Source: Strongylocentrotus purpuratus
Lineage: Eukaryota > Echinodermata > Echinoidea > Camarodonta > Strongylocentrotidae
Direction of reading: 5' to 3'
DNA: 64,000 nt
Assembly (NCBI RefSeq): GCF_000002235.5
Contig: NW_022145551.1
Coordinates: forward strand, 1,035,001 to 1,099,000
Shown: piece after piece, positions 36,764 to 45,700 of the stretch
Numbering within the stretch: the first letter of the stretch is position 1
How the letters are laid out: the number at the start of each line of letters is the position of its first letter
Made by a program: the position numbers and the translations under genes
The notes under the pieces: generated by a model
What the model was told of the DNA's origin: nothing
Databases searched by the model: none
The model's input: the letters and a program-made list of their open reading frames with translations, nothing else

Positions 36764-39700
36764 TATATAGAGAGAGACAGAGAGAGAGAGTGAGAGAGTG
36801 ATTATCATTGAATGTCACGTGTCTCTCTCCCTCACTCTCTGCCAAGTGTTAATTGAGATCTTACCCTTGATTTCCGGCTCTGAGCGAGATCGCTTTGAAG
36901 TCTTAATTATAACGAGGGGGGCTACGGTTGACCTCATGCTCAGAATTTGGCCAAGTCTGTTCATACTGTATAGATCCAGTCATAATACATTAAAGGCATC
37001 GTTTAACAATGCTAAATCTGAGATGCATGGATGGCCCTACTTCTTATCAGTGTCTGTGATATGGTGTAAAATTGAAGCCCTAAAAAAATTGCACTTCAAA
37101 ACGATCATGAAGTGCCTCAAAAAAGTAAAAATCTTTGAGTGACCGGTTTTACCATACTGGGTACCCATTTTCTAGAATGGACTGTAGTGTTATAAAAAAA
37201 CGTTACGCATGTAGAAAACCTTATTCTGACATTTCTAATTCCAATCATAAATATCTTGATAATCAGCGGGCGATCGGCTTGTAAAAGTCATGGGATTCAT
37301 GAATGACAAAGATTTATAATTATGATTGCAGCATGACCTGAATCCAATTTTTTTTTAAGAATCTGAGGCAAAGTTACCCAATCCCTTTAATAAGGATTTA
37401 GTTGTACATGTACAGTATGTCATCATAAGCTTCCTATGACCAGAAGTCCTATATGGATGTTATTATATAACATGAACAAATTCTCAATTTGAAAACCCTG
37501 TATACGATGTGCCGTATATTAAAATATCTGTGTTTAAGACGCACCCCTATTTTTGGGGCCAAAAAAAAGCGTAGGCAGCAAAGCCAGGTCCGTGTTTAAA
37601 AACCCAAGCAAGAAAGGGCCTTTATTTTACTGCGAGGTGCAGTTGAAGGCGCCGATTTGTGCATGTAAACTTGTCACAAAAAATAGTAACAATGTCCTCT
37701 TTAAAACTAAAGATGACAGACAAATTTTCCTCTAGGTCCAAATGGAAATCTGGCCATACAAGTAGTGTTGTTCTAGTTTCCGAGTGGTATGACTGAGTTG
37801 GGAGACATTGCCAGGCACAGTGCCAGGTGGAGGGGCAAAAATCGACACTTAAAAAAAAAGACGCACCCCCGACTTTCAAGTTTGTAGATCTACAATGTAC
37901 ATGTACATGTACAAATGTAATTCTTCTATCATGTGCATGTAATACATGTAGTAATACACGATACACATGCAATGTACACTGTAATTGTTCAAATTTGAAT
38001 CTCAAATTCAAATCATATGCTGATTCCCCCCCCCCTTTTCTTACATGAAATATTCAAATATTTCTCTTTACCTTATTAAAAATACATGATCCATTCTCAA
38101 CATTTGCATACAGTGAGGAAACAATAAATGAAGTCCTGACAGCTCATCGTGAGGTCATTTTGGACACCATATTTCTCTTTACCGTATTACATTTACATTA
38201 TCCATTCTCAATGTTTGCATATACATGTAGCGCTTAGAGACTTCGGTGGTAAGCGCGTTATAAGAAACGTTTTGATTATTATTATACAGTGAGGAAACAA
38301 ATGAAGTCCTGACGGCTCATCGTGAGGTCAGGTCGGACAAATATTTCTCTTTAATATATTACATTTACATGATCCATTCTCAATATTTGAATACAGTGAG
38401 GAGACAATAAATGAAGTCCTGACGGCTCATCGTGAGGTCATGTCGGACACCATGACCCCGACGTACGCAGAGATCCAGTTCATCGGCAACGTGAGCAAAC
38501 TGCCCGGGTACGGTGTGGAGTACTTCTGTGCAGAGACCAAGGAGAGGGTCCAGGCTGTTATAGGTGTCTGTACTACAGGGTTGCAGATCCTAACACAGGC
38601 TAGGGAACTTATGCACAGGTGAGGACAATATATTTAGTTTTTTGGGGTTGATTTTTTTATAATTTTCTACTTTCTTTTTCTTTGTGTTTGTCTTCTTTTA
38701 TTTCTTTTTCTTCTACTCCTCTTTTGTCTTCTTTTTCTTCTTCTTCTTTTTCTTCTTTTTCTTTTTCTCTTTTGTCTTCTTTTTCTTTTTCTTTTTCGCC
38801 TTTGTCTTCTTCTACTCTAATTCTTCATCTTGTCATTTTCTTTCTTTTTTTCTTTCTTTCTCCTTAATTTATCTACATTTTGTATTTGCCAATGATCTAA
38901 AGTAGAAAGGTTATATTTAGGATCAATTCCTTGAATGTGCATTGTACTGATTAGTTTACTGATAGTGGTTGTCATAGCAAAAGCAGGGAATTTAAATCCC
39001 AAAGCCCTTAGGAAACAAATATATGGAATCAAATTTATGGAAATACATTTTGTCATAGTGTGTGATATGCGTTATACATTGTCTTTCTAAAATACATGTA
39101 GGTCAGACATAACAAGATACCTGATATAATAAGATAATTTTCTGGCACAGCTCTTTCCATAATTTTTTTTCTCTCACCCCTACAACGACAAAGCAGCTGA
39201 GATAACAAGGTAATTACCATGGTCCCAAATTCCTTTGCATGTACATGTACATGTTACAAGTTTTTATTCTCTATGAACCAAATACTACCATTGTTGTTAT
39301 TGTTAAAGCCCCACTGTCCTACTTGTAGCTACTTGCTCCCTCTATAAAGAAAACTTCCCCAATCGGTGCCTGTTGGTCCCCCATGATCCTCTTTTTCTTA
39401 TGTTAGTTGAGAGCTGAGTTAATGAGATAACCACCTGTCAGTGACCTTGCTGTGTGGTCTAATTCCTTCTGGCCCAGTAGTATTGACTGTCTTTAATTTG
39501 TCATTATTAATAATAAAACTTTGTAATATGCTTTGTATATACACAGTATCAAATATGAAGACATCAGTAAAGTGTCTTATCATCAAAACCACTTCTCAGT
39601 CCACTATTACCGATCATCTGGAGGCACAGGAGTTGAAGACGTCCTACGTCATGTAATTTCTATTCTGTATGAAACAAGAAGTACCTGTACTACAGATGTT

Positions 39701-42700
39701 ATTATTGTTAATTTGTTATTAATATTACAACTTTGTAATGTGCTTTGTATTCACACAGTATCAAATATGAAGACATCAGTAAAGTTTCCTATCATCAGAA
39801 CCACTTCTCAGTCCACTACTACCGATCATCGGGAGGCACGGGGGTGGAAGACGTCCTTACAGCGCTCAAGTTCCGCCTCAGCTCCAGGAAGATCGCTCAG
39901 GCTCTGTTCAGAGCATTCACAGAGTCACATACATTCTTTAGGGTAAGTACGCTTGAGGATGGTTCTGTATTAGAAAGAACGGACGATTGACAAAAGTTTC
40001 ACAGCTATTAGCTATACAAGTAATTCATGTTTGTTTTGGGGTAATGATATTCATGTATTATCAGAGGGTCATATTCATTACTGTGGTTTGTAAGCAGCTT
40101 CAACACGTTCTTGAATCTGTTGAAGAACAATGGCTTCTAGTAGGTAGCTTCGGTCTCTTACAACAGGGGGGTGTTTCACAAAGATCCCAAGTTGAACTTA
40201 TCTCCAAGTCAGACTTACCAATTATGGAAAGCCGTTAGCATGTATGAAAATATTCTGTAAAAGTTATTCTAAAAGGCATAACATTTTGATTCCATTCATT
40301 CATATTTTCTATTATCAAGGAGATTTCTTGTTATTGATGTGGAATTGATAAAGAGTGTAAAATAGTTGATTTTTTTCGCTTTTGAATATAACTTATTTTA
40401 AGGCTACAAATGGCCTTCCATAGTGTTTAAGTCCAACTTAGAGTTAAGTTCGACATAGGATCTTTATGAAAAACCCTCCAGCTGATGTACACTTTAATGC
40501 AGGTGCTCTCCTGTGATCATGAAGAGCGTATGTTGCAGAAACATTCATAAAGCTGCAAGCATTATGCACATATGAAAACATGAAAACTTGTTCAAATGCT
40601 AAAATTCTATGAACATTTTTCTGTCAGCCAATCAAATGACACGATTTCAGTAGCTTATAACAGTTATTGTAACTTGTTTGTTTAATGAACAGAGCCCAGA
40701 GCTCAAGAAATGAGGAGTCATACATGTTCATGTACTACATGTATTTTTTACATAGATTTCTTGGCTCGAAGCAGACAATGTGCCCTTGAATAAAAGACAC
40801 CCACTGATACCTAAACATTTGTGTTCACAACATGTTTCTTGGCAACCTCAATAACCATTTAAAACTTCAGCCAAGATCTCATGATCGGCTTGGCATGTGT
40901 TTTCCATTTTGCACAGGTGCTATGTGATTGCTACTCATTTTGATATTAAAACCAGATATGGTTTAAAGGGCTTTCTTCCAAGTGTTGCACAGTTGTGGAT
41001 TTTAAATATGATTAATGTATGAGCCAGCCTTGATACATTTCAGAACAAACAGATTTTAAACAGGGCAGCGTTTTCGCTAAACTGTCATAAGTAAAAGATT
41101 GCCAATTTTAAAACATGTGTTTCAGTTGGCATTGAGAGTGTATTATGATAGCTATATTCACACACATGTTTTGACCATAACTATTCTTATCTCCTCCATT
41201 ATATTTTAACTAGCATCATCCATATAGCATTGAGATTATACTTCTTTCACACCTTTCATAAACCAGGGGGGTGTTTCACAAAAACTAAGATCGACTTTAA
41301 GTTGGACTTAATTATGGCCGGCCGTTCATGCCACTGGTTGCTCTCACCATTATGATCTTTAGATAATATTTATTTCTTCAATAATGAACTATCAAAAAAT
41401 GTAAATTCTGTAGATTTGTGACCATGATTTGTACGTCCCTTGAAAGACCAATTCCATATTAATGATGAGAGAAAATAGTGGCATGAATGGCCTGCCATAG
41501 TTAAGTCCAACTTAAAGTCGATCTTATTCTTTGAGAAAGACTCCCCTGTATTAAAAACCCTTTTTCACATTTACAGTGTGAGAGCGTTGAGCGGGTTGTG
41601 AGGCAGCAGCATTCACACACAGGGTTTGGGTCGTTCCTCGTCCTGATGAAACCGGACACCTCGAGGGGCAAGGTGTTCAGGTTCGATGTCGGTCACACCA
41701 GACGCCAGGCCTACGACAGCGCATGGAGGAAATTACACCCTGGAAACAGCCCTACACAAGATGTGAGAACTTAGACAAATTATTACAATATAAGCCTTGC
41801 TCCGATTTTATACAATGTATTCACCCCTCCCACCTGCAAAAGAAAGAATGTAACCATAAAGAAGAAAGAAAAAGTGACAAGAGCATTCATGCATATGTAC
41901 ATGTAGTTCACTTTGTATTTTAAGGCCTGTATAAGTCATGACAAATGGAAAGTAAATTTGATTAAATAAGAAATAACTGAATAAATTTAAGAACATGTTT
42001 TATGGACAAGAAATCTTATGAGGCTGCTAGAAGTGTTAATTTGTTTAAAATCAATACCAGTATGACTTTACTGAGAAAGAAAATATTGGAAATTGGGAAG
42101 AGAAAATTATCATGGAAAATTCATGGAATAAGATTTAGTAGGATCTGTTTAATCTGCAAAGCACCTTTAAGAGGAAATGTATTGACATGTGATTCTGTTT
42201 CTTCTTTTGCTTTTACAGCAACGATGGTCCTTGGACCTGGAGAACTATGGTGCGCAGCGCACATGGCCAGTGTCTAGTACGTTAAGAAGCACGCATTCCC
42301 AAGAGATTCTACTGAGCAGACAGCCGACGGGTAGCCAGCCTCCTGTACAGATCCCTAAACCACCCAGCGCTACTCAAGAAGATGATTCCAGTCCGGATTC
42401 AACTCCCGAAGGCACTCTACCGCACAAGGTCAGGCAGCAACGTTCATTCCTTAAGCTTGTCTTCATCAGACCAATGTTGCAAAATGAACTGCCATTTTCG
42501 GACTCAGGATATTTTCCTGAAGCTCAAAATTGCGTTTTCACCGAACGATAACGCTCATCACAAACTAGCTTGGACCGAAGGCTATTTGGGAAACAAGACC
42601 AAGATTTCTCTGGATATTTTCTAGACCAAACAGCCCGCTAATTGCACTGGGGGGCTGTTGAAGACACAAATAAGCTGGCTAATTTGAGATCGGGCTAGTT

Positions 42701-45700
42701 AGTATAGCAGGTTATTTTGCAACTTTGGTCTGGTGAGGACAGGTCTATTGTGTCTCTACAGGAGACCCATAAAATAGCTGTGTTGTCTACCTTAACGGAA
42801 TATAACAAGTCTGTTTCTGCAGAAGCTCAATAAACCACTCGCTCACATGGCTCACGTAATTGACCATTTACACAGGATGTCTTGAAAAATGGCATTGTAT
42901 GGGCGCTAAGTGCAATATCTCATTGTATCACATGACTTGGAAGGGTTATGTTAATGAAATATTTCCACAGAAATGAGATACGTGTAGCAAGCATACCCAG
43001 AGAAATCCACCTGTAGAGACAGGTGCGCTATTACCGTTAATGTGATTATCAGATTATGGGCCCATTGCATAAAACTTGACATTGATGGTAACTTTGCCAT
43101 CATCAATGGCCACTACCACGGTAACAGGGCTCACAGCCAATACAATTCAAGGTTTCAATGGTAAGTTTTGTGCAACTGGGCCATGGTATATTTTCATGAG
43201 AAGATCTTACCTGGAAATTAATCTGTTAGACCCAGAAAGTTAGGGTATTTTGAAAAATCTAAAGAAACGTGCTGATAATAATAATAATTAGATTTGCTTA
43301 TATAGCGCCTTACACTTACTTAATCAGAAATCTCTAAGCGCTCTACAATAATGCAGCATAATTGCCCTGGCTTTCACGCGCTCTGCGTTTCAAGGAATAA
43401 ATTCCTACCAGGTCCCCATTTACTTCACCTGATAGATGACAGCGCCAGTGAAGATGTTTCACATCCCACCGGTGCCATCACTATAGTGAAGAATTGACTT
43501 GAGGGATATGCAAGACAATGAGAATGTTTTCTTTCATTGAAATTTGCCAGTTATTGAATAGTTTAAGTTTGAATCACACAGTTGCCACTGCACAATTGAA
43601 GGGGAATGGTGATCTGGCATTCACCTTGGGTTTATTTCATCAAAGATATAGGGTTAGGATTAGGGTTGCATTCAGGTTTTAAAAGAGACCTGTGGACCCA
43701 GTTTTTGGTGCAGGGTTTAGTTAAAGAATTATTTCTTTAAGTTTATTGACTGTAGAGCAGTTGTCTCTAGACCATATGTCATAGGACATGCAATATGTAT
43801 ACGTCAGATTTCTAATGCGAGTAGAATGTATTCTTTGATTGCAAGTCCCCTGTAATTTGAATGGCATGTCTTCCAATTCTAAGTTGCCATTTCATAATTT
43901 ACACATAACGGCCATCTGATGAAGAATTTCAATTGATCCAGATTAGTCACAGGCCCTAATATGATGAGATTATGCTGTTTCACATGCATGTCAATCGTAC
44001 TGTTAGATGTTTTTTAATACTTTGATTGTAGGCCAGCAGACATGATGGAGGTAGCCCGATGAGTGCAGGTCCAGCCGAGGAGGAGATGATGGAAAAGCTT
44101 CAAGATCAGCTCTCTAACCTCCAGGAATCGAGGCTCTGTCAGGTACGAACTCGTTCAAGAGTCAACAGAGAAATTAGCACTCGGTTTCCTCAGCTGTTCA
44201 GGAACAGCATCCTCAAATTCTATTAACCCATTGTATACTGGAGCCGAGTGTTCCTTGTATGATGTCTATGGGAAATAGAGAATTCAGTAGTCAAAGGCAT
44301 CGTTTAAGAATGTTAAAAATCTGAGATGCATGGCCCTACGTGTTATTAGTGTCTGTTATATGGTGTAATATTGAAGCCCTAAAAAAATTGGGCTTCAAAA
44401 TGATCAAGAAGTGCCTCAAAAAAGTGAAAATCTTTGAGTCACCGGTTTTACCATACCAGGTACTCATTTCCCCCAACAGATTGTAGTGTTATGAAAACCG
44501 TTAGGAAAACTTAAAATTTGATTTCGATTTCTAATCATAAATATCTTGTTGATCAGACAGGCGATCGGCTTGTAAATGTCATGGGGTTCCTGACTGACCT
44601 AAGGTTTATAATTATCATTGCAGCATGAGCTAAATCCAGGATTTTTTTTAAGAATCTGAGACAAAGTTACCTGATCCCTTTAATCCATTGCCTCCTGGAG
44701 CCGAGTGTTCCCTGTACGATGTCTATGGGAAAGAGAGAATTCAGTAGACAAAGGGTTAAGTCGGGTACAAACTTGATGCAGCACAAATTCACATGGCTAG
44801 GATCATTTATGCAGGGGTAAAATGATTCTAATAACTATATTTACGTATAGTTATTGGAAGTAGTGCACCATTATCACTCAAGTTCCTCAGCTGTTGAGGA
44901 ACTTCATCCTCAAATTCCAACAAGTCTCGTACAGACTTGATGCAGCACAAATATGAATAAACGCATGGCTCAAGTCACTTTTGTGGGGGTAAATTTACTT
45001 ATAGTGATTAGAAGCATTGCTTCATTAGAGAAAAAATAAACGTCTATTTTCATTCATTTATGGATTGATGCAACTTCTAAATGAGCCCATTCTGGGGATA
45101 CAAGTACTGGTACATGGCATTTTGTAACACATTGCTGAAACCTGTTATACATGTATATAAGATTTGCAAGATGCCAAATTCACATTCAATCAAATGCTCA
45201 AGGCGCACAATATTTGGTCAATGGGTACATGGTAGGTTCACTTGATGATAGCGCTCTTTCTCTTTCTCTGACAAGACCTATTAACTCATTATTTAATTAA
45301 CAAAATCTTACAGCCCTGGGGGGTGTTACACAAAGATCGCAAGAGAACTTAACTCTAAGTTGGACTTAAATATTATGGAGAGCCATTTGTAGCCTTAAAA
45401 TAAAATATATTCAAAAGCGAAAATTCAAATAATTTAGACTTTTTATAAATTCCACATGAAGAACATAAAATCTCCTTGATATTAGAAATATGAATGATTT
45501 TAAACATTTCATGCCTTTTGAAATAACTTTTACAAAATATTTTCATAGATGCTAACGGCTTTCCATAATTTGTTAGTCCAACTTAGAGATAAGTTCAACT
45601 TGGGATCTTTGTGAAATACCACCCCTGGTTTTTCATTTTGCACAAACCCTGCATCTTATGATTTTACCCCTTTTTCTTCTTTCTCCCCTCTGCTGCCCTC

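Larger units (their letters stand above)
33007..38396 (+). other. MYLIP intron 3 (5.4 kb): repeats only
   Basis: Holds, in order, a split SINE, a palindromic element, a G run (33925-33946), the 34.7 kb repeat with a nested SINE, a TGTACATG-rich stretch (35.5-36.4 kb), an (AG)n tract, a 0.4-kb mobile element, a 37.5 kb direct-repeat segment and the partial exon-4 copies. No extra exon with protein-like sequence was recognised outside those copies. Confidence 0.6.

Noticed and set aside
36441..36845. Leu/Ser-rich minus-strand frames
   Set aside because: Artefacts of the AG/CT microsatellite.
39533..39946. 137-residue frame starting in the duplicated exon
   Set aside because: The first part is real exon-5-like sequence, but the frame runs through intron and then reads the real exon out of frame. 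It is not a separate gene.
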